Shown piece by piece: positions 32,657 through 43,198 of a stretch of DNA of 64,000 bases. This DNA comes from Emmonsiellopsis sp. PD_33 (Eukaryota > Ascomycota > Eurotiomycetes > Onygenales > Ajellomycetaceae). Position 1 is the first letter of the stretch, and each line of letters opens with the position of its first letter. The position numbers were made by a program, and so were the translations under genes. The notes below the pieces were generated by a model. It saw nothing but the letters and a program-made list of their open reading frames with translations. It made no database searches and was not told where the DNA came from. The stretch covers positions 186,001 to 250,000 of the forward strand of contig JANTQF010000010.1 of assembly GCA_032988165.1 (NCBI GenBank), written 5' to 3'.

Positions 32657-33877
32657 ATGGGCGACAGTTCGAAGCCCAAAGCCGCCTCCATCCCGAGCTG
32701 GCAGCTCCCCGCCGGCAATGCCCCTTCTGATACCACCGCCGCCCCAGCAAACACAGAGACCGAGAAGGCAGATTCGCCGTCGAAAGAGACCCTGTTGGAG
32801 CAGGCCTCTCGGTTTCTAGACGATGAATCGATACGCGACGCTCCAACCGACAAGAAGATCGCGTTTCTTGAATCCAAGGGACTCCAAAACGACGACATCC
32901 AGAAGCTACTCGGTATCTCCAGAAACCCAGAGGCAACAAACTCAGACACGATAGCATCCACCACAGATCTTGTGAAATCAGAAACTACTCCTACACAGAC
33001 TCCCCAGCCAAACACCCCCGCCGCAACTACCTCCGCACCTCAAGCAACCTCTAACCAGCCCGCCCCAACCTCCGCCTCTCCACCCATTATAACATACCCC
33101 GAATTCCTTCTTCAAGCCTCGAAACCTCCGCCTCTCGTCACGTTTCAAGGTGTTCTGTATACGTTATATGGCGCTGCAGGCCTTGCCGCTACGATATATG
33201 GTGCAAGTCAGTACCTAGTAACGCCAATGCTCGGGGCGCTTACAGGGGCCAGGCATGAGTTGGCCGAGACTGCGCAGAGCAACCTCAAAACCCTCAATGA
33301 AAAGCTCGAGGACACGGTATCTGTAATTCCGCCAATGAAATCCTCCCTGACCTCTTCTGATGAAGCCGAACAACATCTTGACGACGCGGATTCCATTACG
33401 TCTGACCCAACAGAACTATTCCACCGGGATATTGCGACCCAAACAAGCCCTGAACTCTCACAGTCCACGTCCACTTCTACTCCTTCATCAGAAAATTCAG
33501 AAACGAACACCATTTCAGCTTCAGAAAGGGCAATGAATAACCATGTGAAGCGCCTCGAATCTATAAAGTCACAACTAAATGAGGTCCAAACCGACGAAGA
33601 CCATGCCGGTAAAAGCCATGCCAATGCTCGAGATCGTATGACAGAACTCCAGACTTATCTAGATAGTCTGATGTACAGTTCACCGCCATACCTAGGCTCC
33701 AATCTGTATGGCATACCGAACGGCGATGGAATATCGGGCAATGGAAGTAAGGAAGAGGACGCTATCGCTGCGTTTAAAACGGAAATCAGAAGCGTTAAGG
33801 GAACTCTACTTAGCGCGAGAAATTTCCCTGCAGGAGGCGGCATCAGGTCATCCATGACGAGCACAGGTGCTCGATAA
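32657..33877 (+). CDS. Pex14-family peroxin, probably the filamentous-fungal Pex14/17 (Pex33)
   Basis: A single exon of 406 aa. The N-terminal helical Pex14 domain (about residues 40-85) is clear: LLEQASRFLDDESIRDAPTD, KKIAFLESKGLQNDDIQKLLG. A Pro/Ser/Thr linker leads to YPEFLLQASKPPPLVTFQGV and a hydrophobic segment LYTLYGAAGLAATIYGASQYL (about 168-188), then amphipathic coiled coil. The domain binds Pex5 and Pex19 in Pex14 proteins. Canonical fungal Pex14 carries a different membrane segment (of the DWRxWFxMATVxGG kind, as I remember it), which is why I favour the Pex14/17 paralogue of the peroxisomal docking complex. Plain Pex14 remains possible. Confidence 0.82.
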   Translation: MGDSSKPKAASIPSWQLPAGNAPSDTTAAPANTETEKADSPSKETLLEQASRFLDDESIRDAPTDKKIAFLESKGLQNDDIQKLLGISRNPEATNSDTIASTTDLVKSETTPTQTPQPNTPAATTSAPQATSNQPAPTSASPPIITYPEFLLQASKPPPLVTFQGVLYTLYGAAGLAATIYGASQYLVTPMLGALTGARHELAETAQSNLKTLNEKLEDTVSVIPPMKSSLTSSDEAEQHLDDADSITSDPTELFHRDIATQTSPELSQSTSTSTPSSENSETNTISASERAMNNHVKRLESIKSQLNEVQTDEDHAGKSHANARDRMTELQTYLDSLMYSSPPYLGSNLYGIPNGDGISGNGSKEEDAIAAFKTEIRSVKGTLLSARNFPAGGGIRSSMTSTGAR

Positions 33878-34630
33878 GACCCTTCTTCTCCAATTTCCTT
33901 GCCTTTTTGGATTGCGCCAGGCTTCGTCTGGATTGTTTTCGAAGATTCCTATGATGAGAAATTTTTGTTTATTCCCCTCCAATGTATTCTAGCGAGCCAA
34001 CTATTGCGTGCAATATTTCATCCATATCTACACCTTCATTTCTTTCTATGCGCCGTCACGTCCAAAACAACGCCCAGGTATCTCTTTGTGACCGACAAAA
34101 TCCGAATCAATCCCTCTCCCGAGCTGGGAATGGAAACAGAAACCAGGGTGTTCAGCCGGAGGATCTAGCTTCCCCGCTAAAATTCGCGCCAGCGAATCGG
34201 CAAGGAACCAGGCTCCAACGTTATCAAATCGACAATGCTGGCAAGAGTCGTGGATTTCGTCATTGAGCCTTCTGGTTCCCGATCCAGGGTTGCTCCCCGT
34301 ATACGACGCAAGCTGAAGGGCCTGGTTACTGATGGATAACCAAACTTCACATGAAGTGTTGGATGTCTCCGTTCTTAATAGACCACTAAAATGTCACAAA
34401 AAGTGACCGAGCCTAAGGCCCTGGTTTTTTTCTCGGCCCCAGCTTCAGCCCTTTACTTAAAATAAGTTTTATTAAACTCTTCAACAGGTCCCCACTCGCC
34501 GGAAATCTCAAGATAAAAAGAGCACGATGCGCTTCGAAATAATAACTACTTCTTTCAGTCCATCGAGGACCCTCGCCGCGCCCCGACTGCCATACAAAAG
34601 CCGTGACCCGGAAACTCCAAGCTGGCAAAC
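33878..34630 (+). promoter_or_regulatory. Intergenic region between the peroxin and acyltransferase genes
   Basis: 753 bp holding the peroxin 3' UTR and the promoter of the downstream + strand gene. I see no other gene. Confidence 0.4.
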
Positions 34631-36127
34631 ATGCTGAATCTCTACTCCCCCATTCCAGTCCTCGCCCTAGTTGCGCAGAACATAGCATTGACCCTGATTG
34701 TCAGATACACTTCTCCGCGTAGCCGACTACTTCGATTCATTTGTCTTTGCGGCATAGTGTGCCTAGGCTACGTGGAATTCATTACGGCGTCATGGTTCAG
34801 CTCCAATGTCCCCTTCAATTTGGTACTAGGGGGCCCGCCCTTCACGAACCTCCTTCTGTGCATCGATCTGCTATTCCTCGACCCCGCAGCTCCCAGCGAG
34901 GCGCCAGGTTTCTTCCTGCTTCTTAGCCAACGAGGTCTCAACACGCGCTGGCTGACGAAAAATGTCCCAAAGTTTCCATCTTATTACAACACCATCAGCC
35001 CCAAACTCCCCGGCAGTCAGGATTCTCGAAATGGCAAAAGCCAAAGCGGAATGAGCCCAGCAAAGGCAGAGGCAGAGGCAGAATCAAACCCCAACCCGGA
35101 CCGCTTCAGTTTCCTCATGCGCCAAACCGCCATCTTCATCTGGCAATACCTGCTCATCGACCTAATTATGGCCGCTGGTTCGAAACAGTCTCCGGAGGAG
35201 ATGCACGAGCTGTACGGTCCGGGCACGGAGTATTTGTTCTTTAGCGCCACAAGAGAGCAACTCATTGCGCGCATCGCTACGAGCGTGATAGCCTGGATGG
35301 TCGTGAGCCGGTTGACTATTGATGGCGTGCATCGGGGCTTCTCGATCGTCGCTGTTGGGCTTGGGATTTCCGAACCGAAGGATTGGGCGCCGCTGTTTGG
35401 GAGTATGTTGGATGCGTACACGATTCGGAATTACTGGGGGTGAGTGGTTACTTTCTATAAAGGGATCATAACGGGGCAAATAGGTATACAGTAACTATGT
35501 ATATCCTACGCCAACCCCCATTCCCATTCCCATTTCAAACTATACACATCCCATACCCAACGGTCCCCCCCCCCCTTACCTACCAAATAATATATTAACC
35601 CCCTCCCCCCCCTTAGAAAATTCTGGCACCAAATGCTCCGCTGGCCCCTCACCGCCATCTCCACCTACACCACCCGCCGCCTCCTCCGCCTCCGCCACCC
35701 CTCCCTCCCCGAACGCTACCTAAACATCCTCCTCGTCTTCACCCTCTCCGCCCTCGTGCACATCCTCTCCAACCACGCCGGCGGCGTAACCACCAACGAC
35801 ACCGGCGTCGCCCTCTTCTTCATCCTCCCCGCCTTCGGCATCATGTTCGAAGACGGCGTGCAGGAGCTCTGGCGCCGTACGCGTGTGGAGACTTACTTGC
35901 CGCGTGGGGTGGTGGGGGTGGTGAAGAGGGGTGTTGGGTATGTGTGGTTGATGGGGTTTTTGAGCGTGACGGGGCCGTGGTTTTTGTATGCGATGAATCG
36001 GCTGCCGATGGAGGTGAGGGAGGGGGTGCCGGTTAGTGTTGTGCGGATGGTCGGGGAAGGGAAGGTGGCGGGGACGCTTGCAGTTGGGGCGGTGGTGTTG
36101 GTGGTGGTGTTTAAGGCGAGGTTATAG
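34631..36127 (+). CDS. Wax-synthase-type MBOAT acyltransferase (multi-pass membrane protein)
   Basis: Spliced: 34631-35439 and 35617-36127, 439 aa. Hydrophobic helices begin at the N-terminus (SPIPVLALVAQNIALTLIV) and recur throughout. The wax-synthase signature region includes LTIDGVHRGFSIVAVGLG and KDWAPLFGSMLDAYTIRNYWGKFWHQMLRW, which crosses the splice site, and the membrane-embedded His expected of MBOAT enzymes occurs in LSALVHILSNH (His about 318). Relatives acylate alcohols or secondary metabolites (O-acetyltransferases), but no biosynthetic genes flank this copy, so its substrate is unknown. The 176-177-nt intron is longer than its neighbours' and holds runs of up to eleven C. Composition flips from C-rich to G-rich near 35880. 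Confidence 0.85.
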
Positions 36128-36139
36128 GTTGGTAGAGTT

Positions 36140-36167
36140 GGGAGGGGGGGGGTTGGGGTTGGGGGGG
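36140..36167 (+). other. Four-tract G-quadruplex motif just after a stop codon
   Basis: G-runs of 3, 9, 4 and 7 bases separated by loops of A, TT and TT, starting 13 nt after the acyltransferase stop on the coding strand. This fits the strictest G4 consensus. A role in transcript ending or R-loop formation is inference. Confidence 0.8.
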
Positions 36168-36720
36168 TTGTATGTACATGTATTACATTTTTTGTTGGAA
36201 GTTTAGGTAGATAATCAATCGGATAGAGTAGGGCTGTGACGCCAGGTTGAAGAGAGGTCTATCTATATGCAGATACCTAGGTAGCTAAAATAAAACTCCA
36301 CTTTGAAGTATAAAATAAAACAAAACAAAGTTCAAGCAAAACCAGTAAAAAAAATAGGGGGTGGGATAGAGCAGAATAAAAAAGGCCGGGATTTCATTAT
36401 AACAAAAAAAAATCAAAACCAATTAATCAAATTGATATTAATGACACATTAACAAAAAAAAAGGAAACAAACGAAAAAGGGGGGAAATAATTTCTCAAAA
36501 ACAGAGAAGAAAAGAGAAGAGAAAAAAACATGTCATGTCACTCCTCGCTCGCTCACCCAACTGACTGACCCAACTCTGTATCATCTTTCATCTCGTATCA
36601 TCATCTTTTTTTTTTACCGTTTGCATTTTCATTTCCCTTTCATCCCATATCTATCTCCTGCACTATACGCTATCCGGTTCCAACATACATAGTAAGGTAT
36701 ATAATATATGCATGTTATAT
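36168..36720. other. Convergent 3' region between the acyltransferase and SEC31
   Basis: A-rich on the + strand from 36290 to 36530 and T/C-rich after, consistent with two facing 3' UTRs. No gene seen. Confidence 0.5.
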
Positions 36721-39700
36721 TCAAGGCGTCGCCTTGCTCATGCCAATCAGTCGCTTGACACCAACCTAGACAAATTAACACACGTTAGCCAAAACTGTAA
36801 CTCAATACCCAGGGCGAATTCAAAACCTACCATCCAATTGCCACACTCATCCGTCCGGTTCGTCAAAATATCCAAATGCACCGCCTGGGCCACTTCATAA
36901 TTCCTCGCCTGTACCGCCTGGGCCAACTCAACCATACTCTCCACCGTGTTCGGCTTGAGCAGGTCCTCGTTGTTCAGATGGTCAAAGAGTATATTCAGAC
37001 GGCGCTCGGCGTCATTTACCTGCGCCTTGAAGGAGGATGGCGCGCGAGCTTTGACGCGTTGCATGTCCGCAGAAAGAATTTCGAAGATTGGTTGCGCGTT
37101 TGCCGGGATGTGGGAACGGTCACCAGGGGCTGAGGATTGTTAGTTAAAGGGGGAATGAAGGGAGGACATGGATGAACTCGAGAGCGGGGACTTACGGTAT
37201 TTAGCAGCGGCTGGTGGTGACTTTTTCTGAGATTGTGCCGTACCTGGTCGTGATTCCGGTGCGGGGCCCGGAGGCGGAGGCTGGTGGGGGTCTGCTCTAG
37301 GTGGCGCATATGGTCCTTGAGGGGGTGCCTGCTGGTATCCATACGGGGATGGCGCTGGGGCAGGAGCGGGAGGTCCAGTGGGGGGTGGTGCTACTGCAGG
37401 TCTAGAATGGGGCTGAGGGGCAGATGGTTGTGCGGCGGGGTTTGGAGCATATCTGTTGGTAGGGGGAGGACCGGATGGTGGAGCATTATACGGAGACGGG
37501 CCACGAGGTATTGGAGGAACGTTCATGCTTTGTCCGACAGGGGGCTGGGAAATCGACGGGGCATATGCGGAGGTCGATGGTGGTCTTTCTGGAGCTTGTA
37601 ATCCGTAGGGCTGGCCAACTGATGGAGGGGATGTGATGCGTGGTGGAGCAGCTGCTCCCTTTGGAGGAGGGGGAACTGGGATCGAACCTCGAGATCTAGG
37701 AGGCGGCTGTTGGGGGGACATTGCCTGCGGTGACTGTGATGGGGCACCAGGGAAAGGTGCACTGACAGGGGCACCCACTGTGGCAGGAGTGCCGCGTCGG
37801 GGAGTGGGGGCTTTGGCAAACCCTTCTGGCAGATCGTTCCAAGCAGGGAGATTCGTAGCTGTCGTGTAGGAAGTGATAGTTGCTGGAGATTGGTTTGAAG
37901 CTCGTGGTGGCGGTGCGACAGCTGATGGCGTGGGTGCCCCATACGTTTGAGGGGGAGGGCCGACGGGACCAGGTCTCGGTTGTGGTGGTTGATAGCCTGC
38001 TGGGCTATAAGCGGTCGTAGCTCCCGTTGGCGCGTAAGGATTGCTGGACTGCATCGGAGCTGGAGGGGCATAGGGGTTGCTCGGCTGCGTCGTGGCTGGG
38101 CCAGGGGTATATATTCCCTGAGGCACAGTAGGTTGCTGTGGTAGAGGTTTCGGTGTTAACCGTGAGGCAGTGGGGATGTGCGAGGGAGCCGCTTTTGTTG
38201 CTCCCTTGCGCGTCGCCAGCCTAATTCTATTTCTAGCAACCTCGGCGGCAGGGTGAGATGCAGGTATCAGATCGAGATATCTTTCCGCGACGTCCAGTTG
38301 TCCAAGGGTAGCAACCACATCGGCATACTCGAGATATTTGTCGTAAAGAAGGCTGAGCTTCCAATCAGACGGTTTCTGCTTCTCGGAATCCTGGAACTTG
38401 GTAACCTGGCGGAAGACCGTCACCTTCTCGATCAAGCTCTGGAGAGCGCGAACATGAATCGAGAAGCTGGTATCGTCAACAGCATCCTGGATACTCTTAT
38501 TCTCATTCTCTTGAAGTTCGTCGATCCAAATAGACACAACCTTCTCCAGCTTCGAACTAGCCAGGAAGCAGAAAGCAGCATCCTTACGGCTTTCCTTATT
38601 ATCTTGGGCTTTAGAGTATTCCTCTAGTCGGTCGCCAAGAGCTTCACAGAGGTCAGGGAACTCCTCATCAGTAGCAAATGTGCAGATGGTAGCAATAGTC
38701 TCCTTCCAGTTGGCAAGGTCAGCGTTATGGACAACATCCCAAAGATTCTTTCCAACAATAGAAGCCAGCAGCCTGAGGTAGTTAGGTCCTTCGGCTTGCT
38801 TTTGGAAGTAAGCTTCTTGGGCTTTGTTGATGCATTTCTGGCCTCCGCAAATCGCAACCATAAAGGCATCAGACATCCGATCCTCTTGGAGACAGATATC
38901 AAGCGCCTTTTCAAATTCGCCAAGGAGAAGTGCCCGGGTAATGCCCCTATCTGCCTCGGATTCGGAACCAGTGTAAATTTGGAACGGGTTGTTCGTCTTG
39001 GCTCCCTTTGATGCAGACAGATCGGTCAGGAAATTGTCGCCATCGGCAGGAGTATCGAAGATCGAAGTCAAACGCTTGTGTTTTTTTACTCCCGGCCCGC
39101 GGGAGTTGGCTTCTGCTGATGTTCCATTTACATCACTCTTCCCCAGTCCCAGCTTAGACAGACCATCAGCGGCCTCGTCAACATCACTCGAGAATCCCAG
39201 GTAATTGATCACTTGCTTTCTGGGGTTGTCGGAGATCAAAGTTTCAATAACCTTCCAGTCTGCCTTGTCCGCATCGGTCTTTGCGCCTTCAATCCGAGAT
39301 TCACAGATACCGCGCAAGTCGCCGGCTTTGAGGGAGGTTTCGAATGTCTGTGTGGCACTGCTGACACTGGAATCCACCTCAAACGGAGTGATTCTAACCT
39401 TTGAAGCGCGAGAACCCAGTTTTCCGGGCTCGGCCAGACCAACAGATATCACTCTACCCCCAAAACCAAACGAAACACTAGCAGGCCGTTTCAGCCACTT
39501 GGGAGGATTGGGTAGGGAGAAGGTCGAAGCCTGAGGCTGTGTCTGGGCCTTTGCAAAGAAATCCTCATCATCCACAGGCTGTTGCTGGCTGGCTCCAGCT
39601 TGGGCAGTGGCATCGCTCTTGGTGTTTTGGATGGTCTGCACGGCGATTTTGCCATCGAAGGAAGCTGTCGCAAACATGTTCGGGTTGTGCGGGTTCCAGC

Positions 39701-40919
39701 GGGTCTGGAAAGTCCAGTTCGTTACGACGGGGAATTCTCCATACTGGTGGCCGGTCTGGGGATTCCAGCAAATTGTTCGGTTATCCTTGCCGCTGGAAAG
39801 GAGAAGATCCGGGTCTTGGGCACACCAGGAAAGTGACAGAACTCCGGATTCATGGCCTCTCAATACCTAGATCGGTTTAGTTTTAAAGTTCACAACAAGC
39901 TAGAAGATCAAAACATACTCTTTCAGGCGCATTAGAATTTCGCAAATCCCAAACTAGAATCAGAGGGTCTGACTCCAGAGGAATGGATGTAATAAGTTTC
40001 GTTGGCTACTTGCAAATTAGTCCAATGCGCATTCCAAACAGCAGTTCATGCCAACAGCGTACCTTTTCCGGATCCCATGCCACAGCACTAACGGCCTTCC
40101 GCCCAAGGTTATTCAAGGTCAAACTCTCCTTCTTCGTCTTGACATCCCAGACCGTCACGAACCCCGCGCTGCTTCCGGTGACCAAAATATGTGGCACCTT
40201 CTTGTTCCAATCGAGGCATTCAATGTCATCCAGCCGGGCGGCAGTGTTTCCGAGTCGGAAGGGGTGATCGATGTTGTGCAAGTCCGAAATGAAGAGCTAT
40301 ATACAGGTTTAGAATATTAGAATGACTAATTATATACCGGTGCACGTATACGAACCTCGCCCTTGCCACCACCGGTTGCCAACAAGTTGGAGTGTCGGGG
40401 GTTAAACTGTAGCGTCTTGACGGGCCCGCTATGCTGCGAAGCTCTCGACACGAGCGGATCACTGTGCCGCACGTTAGCAGATAGATACCTTCAATGGCCA
40501 GATACTCCTTTATTTAACCAACCTCGCGCCGCTCAGCAGCTTATCAGCATTCCACAGATCCAAAGATCCATTCTCCAAGGCACCGGCAATGATACCCCTG
40601 GAACTCTCATCGGACTCTGTCCAGGCAAGATCATGGAACCTAGAATTGAAAACACTCCAATTAGCCACTGCGAGCACAATAGCATTATATACTCCCTTGC
40701 CAAAACATACCCAGACTCGGTGCTGATCTTGGCCGCGGGCTGTAACTCCGGACCCTGACCAGCCTGGTCTAGAGCCAGATCCCACAACTCCAGATCGGTC
40801 TGGTTAGAGAAGTCCGCATCGACGGCACCGGCGCGTGTTCCGGTGGCAATAAACGGAGACGCAGAGCCGGGGGACCAGGCAAAAGCGGCCGTCCGGGGGA
40901 TTTCCCTCAGACGCACCAT
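36721..40919 (-). CDS. sec31: Sec31, outer coat subunit of COPII vesicles
   Basis: Spliced into eight exons: 40919-40711, 40639-40523, 40461-40356, 40296-40063, 40005-39919, 39866-37196, 37129-36831 and 36765-36721, giving 1255 aa (yeast Sec31 is 1273). The N-terminal WD40 propeller (about 1-330) includes VRLREIPRTAAFAWSP, QHSGPVKTLQFNPRHSNLLA, PLILVWDLRNSNAPER and VLRGHESGVLSLSWC. The alpha-solenoid follows (about 400-760), then a long Pro/Gln-rich region (about 800-1120) that in yeast contacts Sec23/Sar1, and a helical C-terminal domain ending VGVKRLIGMSKATP. The final exon is only 45 nt. All junctions keep frame. It cages ER exit sites with Sec13. Confidence 0.95.
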
Positions 40920-41412
40920 GGTGATGGCGGAGGGGGGATGGAGGCGAGCAAGGGGCTAGCGGAGACTCGGAGGGGCGGCCAAAACAACGTGGTCGTGGGG
41001 GGTGGGCGGAATATGGAGAGATTAATCACCGGCCAGAGGGGACGTCTCTGGGGACAAGCGGGACAGGAGGGGCAGGGCGAGGAGCGGGAGTCCCAATTCA
41101 CGGGGGGGTGGAGAGGAGGATGTTGTTGATATTGCTCCAGGTGGCCTTCCAGCGAGCGAGCCAGGTGTGGCTTAGCGTGGTTAGCCACACTTCGCCGCTG
41201 CGTCACGTGAGCCGCCTCTCTATCAAACTGCCCGGCCCTTCTCTATGTATTCTATCCGCAGTCCGTCATCGCAATATGTGCTTTCTATAGTAACAGCCAG
41301 TCTATTTCCTAGTTCGCAAGCTTATTCCCTCGCCCCCTGCGCCCGCTATATGGATCTTTAAGTCACAGCTGCTCGCATTTCCTCCCAGAACCCTCCACCA
41401 ACCAAATCAACC
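40920..41412. promoter_or_regulatory. Divergent SEC31/RRM gene promoter
   Basis: 493 bp between opposing ATGs, with TCACGTGA at 41203-41210. The 14-mer GCGTCACGTGAGCC around it is identical to the one upstream of ptaB. Confidence 0.5.
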
Positions 41413-41937
41413 ATGACCGACGCCGCAAGACTGAAGAGCACCGTGTATGTCGGGGGCCTCGACCAGGGCGTCAACATCCGCACGCTCACAGAGGCTTTCC
41501 TCCCCTTTGGGGAAATCGTCGACATCTCGCTGCCCAAGCCTGAAGCCCCCTCGTCCACCGACCTGCATAGGGGCTTTGGATATGTCGAGTTTGAAGAGAC
41601 GCAAGATGCGAAAGAGGCCATTGATAATATGGACCAGAGCGAACTGTTTGGCCGCGTGATCAAGGTTGCTGCCGCCAAGCCGCAGAAGGATAGCAACGAG
41701 GGGCTGGGCAGTAAGACTGCCCTCTGGGAACAGGTATGTACATGTACATCGTGGCAAGGCTAGTTTGAGGGGCCCGGTTTCTAATGACGATTACAGGAGA
41801 GCTACTTGGCAAAGCATGCCGTCAGCGAGGAGGACAGACTTGCCGCTGAGCAGTCGAGAATGGCAGAAAACAGCCGCCCAGAAGATCCGATGCAGGGCTT
41901 GGAAGGGCTAGATGTGGCCGGCCCGAAGCCGGCTTGA
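41413..41937 (+). CDS. Single-RRM RNA-binding protein (Cyp33/PPIE RRM-like)
   Basis: Spliced: 41413-41733 and 41797-41937, phase 0, 153 aa. One RRM occupies about residues 8-90, with RNP2 TVYVGGL and RNP1 RGFGYVEF, both with the expected aromatic residues. The tail is a short charged helix (ESYLAKHAVSEEDRLAAEQ). The RRM resembles the N-terminal half of human cyclophilin E, but no isomerase domain follows, so this is a stand-alone form. The intron has a GTATGT donor and a CTAATGAC branch-like sequence before its CAG acceptor. Confidence 0.88.
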
Positions 41938-42311
41938 ATCTTACGACACATAGATGTAACGAACGATATCACGAAATGTACTCCCGAAAAAGAAAAAAAA
42001 AAGCCAAGGGAGGAAAAAGAGGAACTGTTAAATGGATTCTTTCGATTTGAGATGTTGCCCTGTGTAGCTTTTTTTCAAGAGCCCACCCGCATCACAATCT
42101 GAAATTATATACAGGCACACAGCGAACTCAAACGCTCCGCTCCAGCCACCACTCCTGGAATCCTAACAATACAAATTGGAGATACGGCAGCGCTTGGCCC
42201 CACTCATTTGACTCCAAATTCTTCCCATCTTTTCAACAACACACTTTTTTTGTATATGCCGAAAAAACAAACTATTGTCACAAAACTCTCACACCCCAGG
42301 CAGCCGCACAC
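41938..42311. other. Convergent 3' region between the RRM and B12D-like genes
   Basis: 374 bp with an A-rich stretch at 41986-42025. No further gene recognised. Confidence 0.5.
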
Positions 42312-42874
42312 TTAGCGGTCTTCTGGCCCCTGCCGTGTGAGACGGAGGGTCTTGTCTGTTCTGAATTTATGGATGCTGGAGTAGGCGGCGGCACCGAGGG
42401 CAACGCTGGGGAAGAGATGGCGGGTTAGCTAGCTATTATTGGGGGTCATCGTTTGGAGGGGTTTATCATACAGAAGGACAACGCCTAGATTTTTTAACGC
42501 ATTAGCATATCATACTGTATATAACAGCCAAAAATTGAACTGTAAAGATAGTAAAAACACTTACCCAGAGGGATCAACTCCGGGGGGGTCCGCTTCAAGG
42601 TCCGCAGACGCTGGGAGACGGTATGAGCTGGGCGATTGGCGTTAGTGCGAGGCCCTACAGCGAACAACAACAGGGCAGCTCCACGCATGGATTGAGCTGC
42701 AGAGGGGGTTAGAGGAGTCAATTACCGCTTTGGGTTTCCTTCTGGACGGAAGATGGTCAGTATAAAAAGCACATCAACAACAGGCAGTCCGGCAACAGAG
42801 AGGGAGAGACTGACCGGCAGAGGGCCCATCCGGCGCAGGGAGGGCTGCATTCTCAGAGCGCGAGTAGCAAACAT
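42312..42874 (-). CDS. B12D/NDUFA4 (MLRQ)-like small mitochondrial membrane protein
   Basis: Spliced into five exons: 42874-42815, 42741-42726 (16 nt), 42696-42565, 42484-42472 (13 nt) and 42405-42312, giving 104 aa. The N-terminus MFATRALRMQPSLRRMG is a good mitochondrial presequence. The C-terminal half, LKRTPPELIPLGVVLLVALG, AAAYSSIHKFRTDKTLRL, matches the family layout: a Pro-Glu-Leu-Ile-Pro-Leu lead-in, one membrane helix, and a basic K-x-R-T-D-K-x-L-R-L tail. The two tiny exons are required to hold frame between the outer ones. Intron 3 has an ATGCTAATG branch and intron 4 AGCTAAC. The family is associated with respiratory complexes I and IV. Exon 2 is the least certain part. Confidence 0.7.
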
Positions 42875-43198
42875 GGCGGCAGAGGCGGGAAGCGGTGCAC
42901 AATGGCGGGCGGGCGACAGAGACGGGGGGGTTGTTGAGGTGGACGACGGGCAGCTGGCGGCTTTTGAGGTGGTGGAGGACCAGGCCGGGCAAGTCGCCAC
43001 CAATGACAGGCCACCCTCGCTTGGCTGCCCTTCCTTGGCTCGCCGGTTCGCGGGATCACGGGACTTGGCCCAACCTCACCTCACAACCTCACCCCGTCTC
43101 TCAGTCTGCCTTCCTCGACCCTCGACCCTCGCCGTCGTCTCTCCCCGACTCCCTCCACCACCTCAATTGCTCGCCCCAGCCACCCGCCACCCGCCACC
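42875..43198. promoter_or_regulatory. Divergent promoter of two mitochondrial genes
   Basis: 324 bp between the B12D-like and COX12 starts, with a CCAAT box at 43000-43004. CCAAT is the site of the Hap (CBC) complex, a regulator of respiratory genes in fungi. Confidence 0.5.

Noticed and set aside
34631..36127. Acyltransferase as part of a secondary-metabolite cluster
   Set aside because: The neighbours are a peroxin and Sec31; no synthase, P450 or cluster regulator is present.
42630..42675. Extra 31-44-nt intron inside exon 3 of the B12D-like gene
   Set aside because: The interval is below normal fungal intron size and reading through keeps the frame.
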